Source: Sphingomonas sp. CFBP 8760 (lineage in GTDB: Bacteria > Pseudomonadota > Alphaproteobacteria > Sphingomonadales > Sphingomonadaceae). Taken from it: a DNA stretch of 64,000 bases. This document shows positions 46,799-55,258 of this stretch, one piece after another; within the stretch, counting starts at the first letter, position 1; every line of letters starts with the position of its first letter. The notes below the pieces were generated by a model that saw nothing but the letters and a program-made list of their open reading frames with translations, was not told where the DNA came from and made no database searches. The translations under genes were made by a program, and so were the position numbers. Location: positions 62,001 through 126,000 of the forward strand of contig NZ_JACYUG010000007.1 of the NCBI RefSeq assembly GCF_014841615.1, in the 5' to 3' direction.

Positions 46799-47264
46799 GG
46801 TACGAAATCCGCTTGTCCGGGTAAGCGGGCGCCCGCAGCGCATCCGCCTGAAACAGTTCGACTATATCCCGAGCCCGGTCGGCAAGCCTTCGAGCCCGGG
46901 CTACAGGCGCGCGGCGAGTTGGCCTGCGTGATTGCGAAATCGCTGATATGTCGCACATGCGGACATATCGTTAAGATGGCAACGCCATCATCGTTCGTCA
47001 ACCGCATGATGTATCCGTTGTGGCTGACGTTCATCAGGTTCGGTCATGGTCCCGTGTGGCGGTATGGCAAGGCGCGGTGGCCGCGTTGCGCCGGGAACCC
47101 TGCGATCAAGGCTTGCCGACATCCCGGCGGGAGGCGCGCAGCCGCCGTCCTTCCCTTCGTCGATCGGGCCGGATCATGATGGCGACCATTCCTTGGCGTC
47201 GGCACCGCATGATGGCAGGACTGGACCATGGGGTTGCCGCGCAGGCCGGTGGGAAGGGGAGGTA
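46799..47264. other. intergenic region upstream of the LuxR-Ig regulator gene
   Basis: About 466 nt with no convincing gene on either strand. It contains the shared upstream region of the small membrane protein gene (minus) and the regulator gene (plus), a clear palindrome at 46945-46969, and close to the regulator an ideal ribosome binding sequence (AAGGGGAGG, 47254-47262). Base composition is less GC-biased around 46930-47050 than in the flanking genes. Confidence 0.5.
46945..46969. promoter_or_regulatory. 8-bp inverted repeat, candidate operator
   Basis: GATATGTC (46945-46952) and GACATATC (46962-46969) are exact inverted copies with 9 bp between, so the half-site centres are about 17 bp apart, suited to a dimeric regulator. 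It lies 146 nt upstream of the small membrane protein start and about 300 nt upstream of the LuxR-Ig gene, in an otherwise empty region. What binds it is unknown. Confidence 0.4.
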
Positions 47265-47978
47265 ATGGTCGAGGCACCGTTCGGGCTGAGCGACAAGGAG
47301 CGTGAGGTCCTTCGCCTCCTCGCCAGGGGGCATGACACCAAAAGCGCGGCGGCCACGCTGCGTCTGTCGGTTCACACCGTCAACGAGCGCCTCCGCGAAG
47401 CCCGCCTCAAAACCCGGGCCGGCAGCAGCCGGGCCGCCGCCCGCCTTCTGGCCGAGCAGGAGGACCCTGAATTTCTGGGGCCATCGAAATTTGTGGTTCC
47501 CGACCGCGTCGCCGGGGCCGAGCAGGACGGTCGGTCAAAGCGCTGGCCGACGGACGGCTCCCGCTTCCTGAGCCATTGGGGAATTCCCATGCTGACATCG
47601 GCCATCGTCGCGGCGGTCATCGTCGCGGGCACTCATGCCGACCTGGAAAAGCGTTCGACGCCCGCCGCTCCTCATGTCGTTTCCACCTCTCCGGCGCCGG
47701 ATGCCGTGGTCGGTCCGGGCCAGATCGCGCTGAGCGTCACATTCGATCGACCGATGCGACGGCAAAGCTACTCATTCGTTCGGAAAACTGCGGAAACCTA
47801 TCCCGAATGCGACAACCGGCCCGAACAGTCTACCGATCGCCGCACGTTCCGGATGATCTGCAACGTCAAATCGGGTCGCCGTTACGAAATCTGGTTCAAC
47901 AGCCCGCCCTATCTGAATTTCGTCGATGACGGCGGAGCACCTGCCATACCCCATGGACTGCGCTTCCGGGCCCGATAG
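47265..47978 (+). CDS. membrane-anchored LuxR-type HTH regulator with periplasmic Ig-like domain
   Basis: A 237-residue predicted transmembrane regulator. AAGGGGAGG just before ATG 47265 fixes the start. Residues 5-62 form a LuxR/GerE helix-turn-helix (LSDKEREVLRLLARGHDTKS, RLSVHTVNERLREARLK). A charged linker leads to one transmembrane helix at about 104-122 (HWGIPMLTSAIVAAVIVAGT) preceded by basic residues, predicting cytoplasmic N-terminus. Residues 136-237 resemble a bacterial Ig-like (Big_5) domain: VVSTSPAPDAVVGP then ALSVTFDRPMRRQSYSF, with two Cys (YPEC, MICN) that could pair in the periplasm. There is no receiver domain. ToxR-like one-component signalling is the natural inference; ligand and targets are unknown. 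Confidence 0.8.
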   Translation: MVEAPFGLSDKEREVLRLLARGHDTKSAAATLRLSVHTVNERLREARLKTRAGSSRAAARLLAEQEDPEFLGPSKFVVPDRVAGAEQDGRSKRWPTDGSRFLSHWGIPMLTSAIVAAVIVAGTHADLEKRSTPAAPHVVSTSPAPDAVVGPGQIALSVTFDRPMRRQSYSFVRKTAETYPECDNRPEQSTDRRTFRMICNVKSGRRYEIWFNSPPYLNFVDDGGAPAIPHGLRFRAR

Positions 47979-48095
47979 ACCGGGCGAAGGGCGGCGGTGG
48001 GGCGGCCAAAGGGTTCGGTCCGTCGCGGACCTCGGCACCGGGCCGGCCCGTCCAAGCTCCGACATCAATATCCGACACGGGGAAAACATCGATCG

Positions 48096-48515
48096 ATGCC
48101 ACGTCGCGACAGGGAATATTGGGCACGGCTGCGGGTTGATGCGGCTTCGTCATGGGCGGCCGGCATGGCGATCATCGCCGTTCTTGCCGCCTCGCTCGCC
48201 CTGATCGGGTTGATCGTCTCCGGCGGACAGGCAGAGACGCGGGCCAATCCGATCTACTGGCTGATCCTGCTGCCGGTCGCGTGGTGGGGCGGCGGGCTGA
48301 GCGGGTTCGGCGCGCGTCAGGTTCGATTGATGGTACCGGCCATGGTCGCCGCCCCGATCCTCGCCGCCCTGTGCCTGGTGATCGCGGCCGGACGCGCGGA
48401 GGCCGTCACGCCCTGGGTGATCGCGACTATTGTCGCCGCCGTCGCCGCGATCGTCAGCCGCCTGTTCTACGATCGCAGCCTGCAGAAACGCGAGGGGCCG
48501 GATCGTTGGGTGTAG
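48096..48515 (+). CDS. hypothetical four-helix membrane protein
   Basis: A 139-residue protein not recognised as a named family. It begins MPRRDREYWARLRVDAASSW and has four hydrophobic segments: about 22-43, 55-75, 82-102 and 105-125. The N- and C-termini are basic or charged and probably cytoplasmic. GGGGAA lies about 13 nt before the ATG, somewhat far. It lies 117 nt behind the LuxR-Ig gene in the same direction and 55 nt before hemC, so it may be a partner of the regulator or an unrelated insertion. Confidence 0.6.
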   Translation: MPRRDREYWARLRVDAASSWAAGMAIIAVLAASLALIGLIVSGGQAETRANPIYWLILLPVAWWGGGLSGFGARQVRLMVPAMVAAPILAALCLVIAAGRAEAVTPWVIATIVAAVAAIVSRLFYDRSLQKREGPDRWV

Positions 48516-48570
48516 CCGACGCCACGAACCCCCTTGGGTTACGCCCCACCCCCCGCCTATAGGGCGCGGG

Positions 48571-49482
48571 ATGGTTCGGTTAAGGCTCGGTACGCGGGGG
48601 TCGCCGCTGGCGCTCACCCAGGCGGGGATGGTGCGGGATGCGCTGTGCGCGGCGCATGGCTGGCGGCCCGACGATATCGAGACGGTCGTGATCCGCACCA
48701 CCGGCGACCGGGTGCAGGACCGCGCGTTGGCGGAGATCGGCGGCAAGGCATTGTGGACCAAGGAACTGGATCGCGCGCTGCTGGCCGGCGAGATCGACGC
48801 CGCCGTCCATTCGATGAAGGATGTCGAGACGGTGCGCCCGGCGGCGATCCGGATCGCCGCGATGCTGCCGCGTGCCGATGTGCGGGACCGGCTGATCGGC
48901 GTCGCGGCGATCGCCGACCTGCCCCATGCCGCCACGGTCGGCACCAGCAGCCCGCGTCGCCGCGCGCAGTTGCTGCGCCGCCGCCCCGACCTGCGGATCG
49001 TGCTGTTCCGCGGCAATGTCGACACCCGTCTGGGCAAGCTGGCGGCGGGGGAGGTCGATGCGACGCTGCTGGCCGCCGCCGGGCTCGACCGGCTCGGCCG
49101 GACGACCGTTGGCCATGCGGTGCCGACCGACACGATGCTGCCCGCCCCGGCGCAGGGCGCGGTTGGGATCGAGGTGCGCGCCGACGATGCCGCCGCGCAG
49201 GCGCTGTTCGCCGCGATCGACGATCCCGCCACCCATGCCTGCGTCGCGGCCGAACGCGCGCTGCTCGCCGCGCTGAAGGCGGACTGCCATTCCCCGGTCG
49301 CGGCGCTTGCCAGCCTGTCGGGCGAGATGCTGACGCTGCGCGGCGAATTGCTGGCCGAGGACGGCACGGCGCAGGTGGAGGGCCATGTCGAGGGCACCGC
49401 CGACGACGATCTCGGCGCCCGCCTTGCCGCCGATCTGCTGGCCCGCGCGCCCGACCCGGTCCGGCGGTTGTTCGCGGGGTGA
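48571..49482 (+). CDS. hemC: hydroxymethylbilane synthase (porphobilinogen deaminase)
   Basis: Joins four porphobilinogens into hydroxymethylbilane in haem synthesis. The 303 residues from ATG 48571 show LRLGTRGSPLALTQAGMV, the catalytic-Asp region DAAVHSMKDVETVRP, GTSSPRRRAQLLRRRPDL, RGNVDTRLGKL and KADCHSPVAAL with the cysteine that holds the dipyrromethane cofactor. Its stop overlaps the hemD GTG start. Confidence 0.96.
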   Translation: MVRLRLGTRGSPLALTQAGMVRDALCAAHGWRPDDIETVVIRTTGDRVQDRALAEIGGKALWTKELDRALLAGEIDAAVHSMKDVETVRPAAIRIAAMLPRADVRDRLIGVAAIADLPHAATVGTSSPRRRAQLLRRRPDLRIVLFRGNVDTRLGKLAAGEVDATLLAAAGLDRLGRTTVGHAVPTDTMLPAPAQGAVGIEVRADDAAAQALFAAIDDPATHACVAAERALLAALKADCHSPVAALASLSGEMLTLRGELLAEDGTAQVEGHVEGTADDDLGARLAADLLARAPDPVRRLFAG

Positions 49483-50153
49483 ATCGCGCGGTCGCGGTGC
49501 TGCGGCCCGAACCGGGCAATGCGCGCACGGCGGCGCTGATCGCGGCGCGGGGCGGCCGGGCGATCCGGCTGCCGCTGTTCGCGGTGGCGGCGACGACGTG
49601 GACCCCGCCCGATCCCGCCGGGTTCGACGCGCTGGTCGCGACCAGCGCCAACGCCTTTCGCCACGGGGGCGACGGGCTGGCCCGCCTGCGGACCCTGCCG
49701 GTATGGGCGGTCGGTCGGGCCACCGCGTACGCCGCCGCCGATGCGGGCTTCGCGGTGGAGGTGATCGGCGCCCGCGGCGTGGAATCGCTGGTCGCGGCGA
49801 TGCCGGCGGGGCGCCGGCTGCTGCATCTGGCGGGGCGGGAGCGGATCGCGATCCCCGATGCGGTCGCCATCACCGTCTATGCCGCGGAACCACTGCCGGT
49901 GGCGCCCGACGCGCTCGCGGCGCTGGCGGGGGGAGTCGCGCTGCTCCATTCCGCCCGCGCGGGCGCCCGGCTGGCGGCGCTGGTCGATCGGCGCGGCGAT
50001 ATCGAACTGATCGCGATCAGCGGTGCGGTCGCCGCCGCGGCGGGCGGCGGCTGGGCGTCGGTCACGGTCGCGGCCCGGCCCGACGACGCCACGCTGGTCG
50101 CGCTGGCGCTGGGGGCGGCCCGGAACGGGAATACCGGCCGGCCACGGGAATGA
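49479..50153 (+). CDS. hemD: uroporphyrinogen-III synthase
   Basis: Closes and inverts ring D of hydroxymethylbilane to uroporphyrinogen III. The start is GTG 49479 in a GTGA overlap with hemC. 224 residues with the low-conservation HemD pattern: AVLRPEPGNARTAALIAARG at the start, DALVATSANAFRHGG, VWAVGRATAYAAADAGF and a C-terminal second domain. Position directly behind hemC is the strongest argument. The last 20 residues are not conserved in character. Confidence 0.9.
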   Translation: MNRAVAVLRPEPGNARTAALIAARGGRAIRLPLFAVAATTWTPPDPAGFDALVATSANAFRHGGDGLARLRTLPVWAVGRATAYAAADAGFAVEVIGARGVESLVAAMPAGRRLLHLAGRERIAIPDAVAITVYAAEPLPVAPDALAALAGGVALLHSARAGARLAALVDRRGDIELIAISGAVAAAAGGGWASVTVAARPDDATLVALALGAARNGNTGRPRE

Positions 50154-50190
50154 TTGACCGCGCGGGCGCCTGCGAGGATAACCGCCGGCG

Positions 50191-51087
50191 ATGAGCAGCC
50201 CCGCGTTTTCCGATCCCGCGCCCTTCGATCGCCCGCCCGCGCGGGGCCGCCGCCCCGGCTTCGTCGTCGCGCTGATCCTGATCGCCTTCGTCGCGGGCTG
50301 TTCGCTCGCCAGCTATGCGATCTATGCCGGCTGGCTGTCGCGGCTGAACATCGGCGCGCAGCCGCCGCAGACGGGTGCGGGCACGGACGGGGCCGGCTTC
50401 ACACCCGCCCAGCCGCTGACCTCGACCGGCGCGGCCCCCGCCGTCGATCCCGCCGCCCTGGTCACGCGGGAGGCGGCACTGGCCGCCCAGCTCGCCGCGC
50501 TGGAGGCACGCACCGCCACCGTCGCGACCGATGCCGCCGCCGCGGGCGCACAGGCGACGCGGGCGGAGGCGCTGATGGTCGCCTTCGCCACCCGCCGCGC
50601 GATCGATGGCGGCACCGGCCTGGGCTATCTGGAGGAACAGCTGCGCAGCCGCTTCGTCGGGGCGCAGCCGCGCGCGGTCGCGGTGCTGATCCAGGCGGCG
50701 CGTACCCCGGTGACGATCGAGGATCTGCGCCAGGCACTCGACGCGATCGCCCCCGATCTGCAATCGGCCAGCGGGCGCGACTGGTTCGCCGATACCCGTC
50801 GCGAACTGCGCAACCTGATCGTGCTGCGCGAGGAGGGCACCCCCTCCACCGCCCCGGCCGACCGGCTGGCCCGCGCCCGCCGGCTGCTCGACGACGGCCG
50901 GGTCGATGCCGCCCGGGCGGAGATCGCGCGGATGCCCGGCGCGGCGCAGGCGGGCAACTGGCTGGTGGCGGCGCGCCGCTATGCGCTGGCGCATCAGGCG
51001 CTCGACGTCGTCGAAACCGCGGCGATCTTGGGGCAGGCGACCGGCCAGCCACTTGCGCCGGTGCGTGGCGACCCGATCGCCCGATAG
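50191..51087 (+). CDS. mitofilin/Mic60-like inner membrane protein
   Basis: A 298-residue protein with one N-terminal transmembrane helix (about residues 25-48, FVVALILIAFVAGCSLASYA), a Gly/Pro/Thr-rich linker, an Ala-rich coiled coil at about 90-135 (EAALAAQLAALEARTATVAT) and a helical C-terminal part (FADTRRELRNLIVLREEGTP, ADRLARARRLLDDGRVDAAR). This layout, and its place directly after hemC-hemD, match the alphaproteobacterial homologue of mitochondrial Mic60, linked to inner-membrane shaping. GAGGAT precedes the start by about 12 nt. The C-terminal signature is weak, so a general COG4223-like label is safest. Confidence 0.72.
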   Translation: MSSPAFSDPAPFDRPPARGRRPGFVVALILIAFVAGCSLASYAIYAGWLSRLNIGAQPPQTGAGTDGAGFTPAQPLTSTGAAPAVDPAALVTREAALAAQLAALEARTATVATDAAAAGAQATRAEALMVAFATRRAIDGGTGLGYLEEQLRSRFVGAQPRAVAVLIQAARTPVTIEDLRQALDAIAPDLQSASGRDWFADTRRELRNLIVLREEGTPSTAPADRLARARRLLDDGRVDAARAEIARMPGAAQAGNWLVAARRYALAHQALDVVETAAILGQATGQPLAPVRGDPIAR

Positions 51088-51095
51088 GGTCTTCC

Positions 51096-52232
51096 TCAGT
51101 CCAGCCCCAGAAACGCCACGCCCGGCACCGTCAACTGCTGCCCCCCCGACCCTGATCCCGACCCGGACAGGGTGCCGTCACGCTCGATCCCCAGCACCGC
51201 GATCGTCCCCGACCGTTCGTTGCCGACCAGCATCTGCCGGGCATCCTCGACCAGCACGAAGATGCGGGGCCAGTGGCCGCCGCTGCCGATATGCTGCGCC
51301 AGCCGGGGCTCCCCCGTCGCCTCGATCACGAACACCGCGATGCTGTCATGCCCCCGGTTCGAGACGTACAGCCGCTGCCCCGCCCGATCGACCGCGATAT
51401 GCGCCGCCTGCGAGGCGCCCGAGAACCCGGCGGGCAGCGTCGATACGGTCGATCGCGTCGCGAACCGGCCGTCCAGGCCGGCGTCCAGCGTAATCAGCTG
51501 GTTGGACAATTCGCACACCACATAGGCGACCGGCAGGCGCGGATGCCGCGCCAGATGCCGTGGCCCGGCCCCGGCGGGCGCGCGCCACGCCGGCTGCGGC
51601 GGCGCCAGCGCGCGGGCACGGGGATCGAACGGATAGGCGAAGATCGCGTCCGCCCCCAGGTCGACCGCGTGCAGCCAGCGCTGGTCGGGGCTGAACCCCA
51701 CCCAGTGCGCATGGGGTCCGGTCTGACGGTCGCCATCCGGACCGCTGCCCTCGTGCCGGAACACCGTCGGCCGTCCGGCCACGCCCTCGCGCCGGTCGAG
51801 CGACAGGAAGCCGACGCTGCCGCCGCCGTAGTTCGCCACCGCCAGACAGCGGCCGGCCCGGTCGATCGCGAGATGGCACGGCCCCCCGCCCCCGCTCGGC
51901 GTGCTGCCCAGCCGTTGCCAGCCGGGACCATAGGCCGCGACCATGCCGTCGTCGCTTTCCGCCACCGCATACCAGCGCCCGCGCCGGTCGCGCACCGCGA
52001 ACGACGCATCGGCGATCGTCCTGATCGCAGGGGCCAGCGTCCACCGCCCGGTGCCGGCATCATGGGCGAGCCGGTACAGCCCCTCTCCCCCTTCGGCCGT
52101 ATAGGTGCCCGCCACCACCCGCCGTACCCGCGCCGCGGTCGCCCCGCCCGGCAGCAGCAGCCCCGCCGCCAGTCCGCCCAATCCACCCAGCGCGGTCCGC
52201 CGCGTCATCGCCGCCATCGTGCCATCCGTCAT
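51096..52232 (-). CDS. Tat-exported lactonase family protein (7-bladed propeller)
   Basis: A 378-residue protein of the COG2706 lactonase family, related to 6-phosphogluconolactonase Pgl. ATG 52232 has GAGGAA upstream. The N-terminus is a twin-arginine signal (MTRRTALGGLGGLAAGLLLP), so the protein is exported folded and unlikely to act on cytosolic 6-phosphogluconolactone. Propeller blocks: GGGGPCHLAIDRAGRCLAVA, GPHAHWVGFSPDQRWLHAVD, GPRHLARHPRLPVAYVVCEL and AHIAVDRAGQRLYVSNRGHD. A Gly-Ser run precedes the C-terminus. Natural lactone substrate unknown. Convergent with the mitofilin-like gene, 8 nt between stops. Confidence 0.88.
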   Translation of the reverse strand: MTDGTMAAMTRRTALGGLGGLAAGLLLPGGATAARVRRVVAGTYTAEGGEGLYRLAHDAGTGRWTLAPAIRTIADASFAVRDRRGRWYAVAESDDGMVAAYGPGWQRLGSTPSGGGGPCHLAIDRAGRCLAVANYGGGSVGFLSLDRREGVAGRPTVFRHEGSGPDGDRQTGPHAHWVGFSPDQRWLHAVDLGADAIFAYPFDPRARALAPPQPAWRAPAGAGPRHLARHPRLPVAYVVCELSNQLITLDAGLDGRFATRSTVSTLPAGFSGASQAAHIAVDRAGQRLYVSNRGHDSIAVFVIEATGEPRLAQHIGSGGHWPRIFVLVEDARQMLVGNERSGTIAVLGIERDGTLSGSGSGSGGQQLTVPGVAFLGLD

Positions 52233-52275
52233 CGTCGTTCCTCGCGCCGTTCCCTGCCTCGTGATACGCATCGGC

Positions 52276-53529
52276 TCATCGCGACGCACGATCGATCGCA
52301 TCGACCGGTGACCGTCCCGCCAGCGACGCCGCCACTGCCTCGACCCGTTCCATCACGCGTAGCACATTGCCCTGCGCCAGCGCGACGAGGTCACGGTCGC
52401 GCCACCCGCGCCGGATCAGTTCGGCGAACAGTCGCGGATAGCCATCGACACCCTTCATCCCCACCGGCCCGGTGCCGCCGATCCCGTCATAATCGCCGCC
52501 CAGCCCGACATGGTCGCGCCCCGCCACGCTGGCGACATGCTCGACATGGTCCGCGACGGTGGCGACGTCGACCAGGGGTTCGGGATGCGCGCGGTCCCAC
52601 GCCACCAGCGGCGCAGGGGACCGGTCGCCATAGACGTCCGCCGGCACCCCCGCCCCCGCGGCATAGGTGGTCCGCGCCGCATCCCAGGCCCGCCAGTCGT
52701 CCGACAGGAAGGCCGGATAGCAATTGACCATCACCACGCCGCCGTTCGCCGCGATCGCGCGCAGCAGATCGTCGGGGATGTTGCGGGGCGCGGCGGTCAG
52801 CGCCCGCGCGCTGGAATGCGACGCGATCACCGGCGCCGTCGTCGTCGCCAGCACCGCCGCCATCGTCGCGTCGGACACATGCGCGATGTCGACGATCATG
52901 CCGATCCGGTTCATCTCCGCCACCACCTGCCGCCCGAACGGCGACAGGCCGCCGCTGCGCGGTGCGTCGGTCGCCGAATCCGCCCAGTCCAGGCTGCGCG
53001 CGTGCGTCAGCGTCAGATAGGCGACGCCCAGCGCCCGGTACTGGCGCAGCACCGCCAGCCGCCCGTCGATCTGGTGGCCGCCCTCCACCCCGATCAGCGA
53101 GGCGGTGCGTCCGTCCTTCATGATCCGCCGCACCCCGGCGGCATCGCTGGCGAAGGCCAGATCGCGGGGATGCGCGGCGACCAGCCGGCGGACGATGTCG
53201 ATCTGCTCCAGCGTCAGTTCCACCGCGCGTGGGCCGGTGACGTCGGCAGGAATCCACACCGACCAGAACTGCCCGCCGACCTGCCCGCGCCGCAACCGGT
53301 CGAGATCGGTCTGGAGCGGGCGCGGCAGCCGGTCGGTCCCGCGCGTCAGGTCGATCGCCTCGACATGGCCACCCTGGGTGTCACGGATTTCCCAGGCCAG
53401 ATCGTTGTGCCCGTCGATCAGCGGCGCGGCGGCCAGCACGCGTTCGGCGCGGGCCAGTGCCGGATCGGGACGCGAGGGGATCGACCGGGGCGGATCGGCG
53501 GCGGCCAGCATCAGGAGCAGGGAGATCAT
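52276..53529 (-). CDS. M19 family membrane dipeptidase
   Basis: Zinc dipeptidase related to renal dipeptidase, 417 residues, hydrolysing dipeptides including D-containing ones. A short signal-like segment (MISLLLMLAAA) starts the protein. Metal and catalytic residues: IDGHNDLAWE (His-x-Asp), IGVEGGHQI (bridging Glu), VDIAHVSD (His), VIASHSSARAL (His), and HVGLGGDYDGIGG (Asp). All expected ligands are there. It precedes the lactonase gene by 43 nt on the same strand, so the two exported hydrolases may be co-transcribed. Confidence 0.93.
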   Translation of the reverse strand: MISLLLMLAAADPPRSIPSRPDPALARAERVLAAAPLIDGHNDLAWEIRDTQGGHVEAIDLTRGTDRLPRPLQTDLDRLRRGQVGGQFWSVWIPADVTGPRAVELTLEQIDIVRRLVAAHPRDLAFASDAAGVRRIMKDGRTASLIGVEGGHQIDGRLAVLRQYRALGVAYLTLTHARSLDWADSATDAPRSGGLSPFGRQVVAEMNRIGMIVDIAHVSDATMAAVLATTTAPVIASHSSARALTAAPRNIPDDLLRAIAANGGVVMVNCYPAFLSDDWRAWDAARTTYAAGAGVPADVYGDRSPAPLVAWDRAHPEPLVDVATVADHVEHVASVAGRDHVGLGGDYDGIGGTGPVGMKGVDGYPRLFAELIRRGWRDRDLVALAQGNVLRVMERVEAVAASLAGRSPVDAIDRASR

Positions 53530-53614
53530 CCCGCCATGATGGCAAAACGGCGGGACCGGGTCACCCCGATCCCGCCGCCGTCATGCCGATTGCCCGCCGG
53601 GGGCGATCGGATCG

Positions 53615-54214
53615 TCAGGCATGGGCGACGCGGGTCGCGCGGCGGCGATAGCGGGTCGCACCGCCGACCATCGCGAAACCGGCCAGCATCAGCGCCCAGC
53701 TCGCCGGCTCGGGCACCGATGCGGTCATCGAGATGCGGTCATATCCGTCCATGTAACGGGCCGTGTACTCGGTGATCGACCCGGCGCCGGTGCCGTCGTT
53801 GAAGAAGTCGATCAGGAACCCGGTCGACCCGATATCGTCATAGGCCGCGAAGACGAGTGGGAAGGCGAAACCCTCGAACGTTCCCGCCACGATGGTCCGT
53901 GCCGCGGTATCGAACCCGAAATACCGGTTCGACAGGCCAAGGATATCGGTCAGCGAATAGGTGACGCTCGGAAATTCCTGCGTGGTGCCGTCGCTGAGCA
54001 GGATCGGGCCGCCGACCGTGGTCATATCGAAGCTTTTCAGGTCCTCGAACGCCAGCACGCCGGTCTTGGCGTCGTCAAATTCGAACACGCCGTTGGCGCG
54101 GCTGGCGCCGTTCAGGCCGAAATCGAACGTCACTTTCGCTGCCTGTGCCGGCGAAGCGATCGCCGCGGCGGCGATCAGGATACCGGTGGCCAATGACATC
54201 AGGCTGGTCTTCAT
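53615..54214 (-). CDS. PEPxxWA-CTERM sorting domain protein
   Basis: Second exported protein with the sphingomonad sorting tag, 199 residues. It has a signal peptide (ATGILIAAAAIASPAQA), a mature beta-rich region of about 145 residues beginning KVTFDFGLNGASRANGVFEF, and the C-terminal tag VPEPASWALMLAGFAMVGG then [14 protein letters not shown] is well placed upstream of the ATG. The mature part is unrelated in sequence to the other tagged protein at 43811-44413. Likely secreted or surface-associated; function unknown. Confidence 0.92.
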   Translation of the reverse strand: MKTSLMSLATGILIAAAAIASPAQAAKVTFDFGLNGASRANGVFEFDDAKTGVLAFEDLKSFDMTTVGGPILLSDGTTQEFPSVTYSLTDILGLSNRYFGFDTAARTIVAGTFEGFAFPLVFAAYDDIGSTGFLIDFFNDGTGAGSITEYTARYMDGYDRISMTASVPEPASWALMLAGFAMVGGATRYRRRATRVAHA

Positions 54215-54340
54215 GCGGATTTCCCTCGATTGCCCCGCGACGGGGCCGAAACATCGTTGAGAGACGTCCTAAAGGAGAATGCCTAACAGCGGGTTACGCG
54301 ATCGATCCCGGATCGGGACGATCGAAAGGGAAACGGTCGG

Positions 54341-55258
54341 TCAGACCGCCGGATCGTGCGAGCGGCCGAAATCCTCGCGCGCGTCGTCCTGCCCCTGCTC
54401 CACGATCGACCGGCGGATCGCGCGGGTGCGGGTGAACAGGTCGAACAGCGCGTCGCCGTCGCCCCAGCGGATCGCGCGTTGCAACTGCGCCAGGTCTTCG
54501 GAGAAGCGGCCCAGCATCTCCAGCACCGCCTCCCGGTTGGACAGGAACACGTCGCGCCACATCGTCGGGTCGGACGCGGCGATACGGGTGAAGTCGCGGA
54601 ATCCCCCGGCCGAATATTTGATGACCTCGCTCTCGGTCACCGCCTCCAGATCGCTGGCGGTGCCGACGATCGAATAGGCGATCAGGTGCGGCAGGTGGCT
54701 GGTGACGGCCAGCACCCGGTCGTGATGCTCGGGGGTCATCACCTCGACATCCGCGCCCAGCCGTCGCCAGAACTCGCCCACCCGCGCCACCGCGACGGAA
54801 TCGGCATCGGCGGCGGGCGTCAGGATGCACCAGCGGCCCGCGAACAGCGTCGCGAAGCCCGCCTCCGGCCCGCTGCGCTCGGTCCCCGCGACGGGGTGCG
54901 CCGGGACCACCGCGACACCGGGAATCGCCTCGGCCAGCGCGCGCGCCACCTCGGTCTTGCAGCTGCCCACATCGGTGACGATCACATCGGATGGCAGGTC
55001 CGCCGCCAGTTCGCCCGCCACCGTGCCGATCGCGCCGACCGGCACGCACAGCACCACCAGATCGGCATCCGTCACCGCCGCGCCAGCCTGATCGGCGACA
55101 TCGTCGACCAGCCCCAGCCGGATCGCCGTGTCGCGTACCGCCGGATCGGCATCGTACCCGCTCAGCCGCACCGTCGGCATCGCGTGGCGCACGGCCCGCG
55201 CGACCGACGATCCGATCAGCCCCAGTCCGACGATCGCGACCCGCGCGAACGGCAGCAT
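54341..55258 (-). CDS. tyrA: prephenate/arogenate dehydrogenase family protein
   Basis: Oxidative decarboxylation of prephenate or arogenate in tyrosine synthesis. The 305 residues carry the Rossmann motif VAIVGLGLIGSSVARAV, VLCVPVGAIG, IVTDVGSCKTEVARAL, PAHPVAGTERSGPEAGFATL with the catalytic His, and VLAVTSHLPHLIAYSI. There is no chorismate mutase or ACT domain. Its start overlaps the hisC stop; this hisC-tyrA pair suggests the aminotransferase also acts on aromatic precursors (cyclohexadienyl type). Substrate preference is not decidable from sequence. Confidence 0.93.
   Translation of the reverse strand: MLPFARVAIVGLGLIGSSVARAVRHAMPTVRLSGYDADPAVRDTAIRLGLVDDVADQAGAAVTDADLVVLCVPVGAIGTVAGELAADLPSDVIVTDVGSCKTEVARALAEAIPGVAVVPAHPVAGTERSGPEAGFATLFAGRWCILTPAADADSVAVARVGEFWRRLGADVEVMTPEHHDRVLAVTSHLPHLIAYSIVGTASDLEAVTESEVIKYSAGGFRDFTRIAASDPTMWRDVFLSNREAVLEMLGRFSEDLAQLQRAIRWGDGDALFDLFTRTRAIRRSIVEQGQDDAREDFGRSHDPAV

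Noticed and set aside
46677..46931. Plus-strand open frame opposite the small membrane protein gene and running into the intergenic region
   Set aside because: No ribosome binding site, no domain and an unremarkable Ser/Arg/Pro composition; the minus-strand frame has a clear transmembrane helix.
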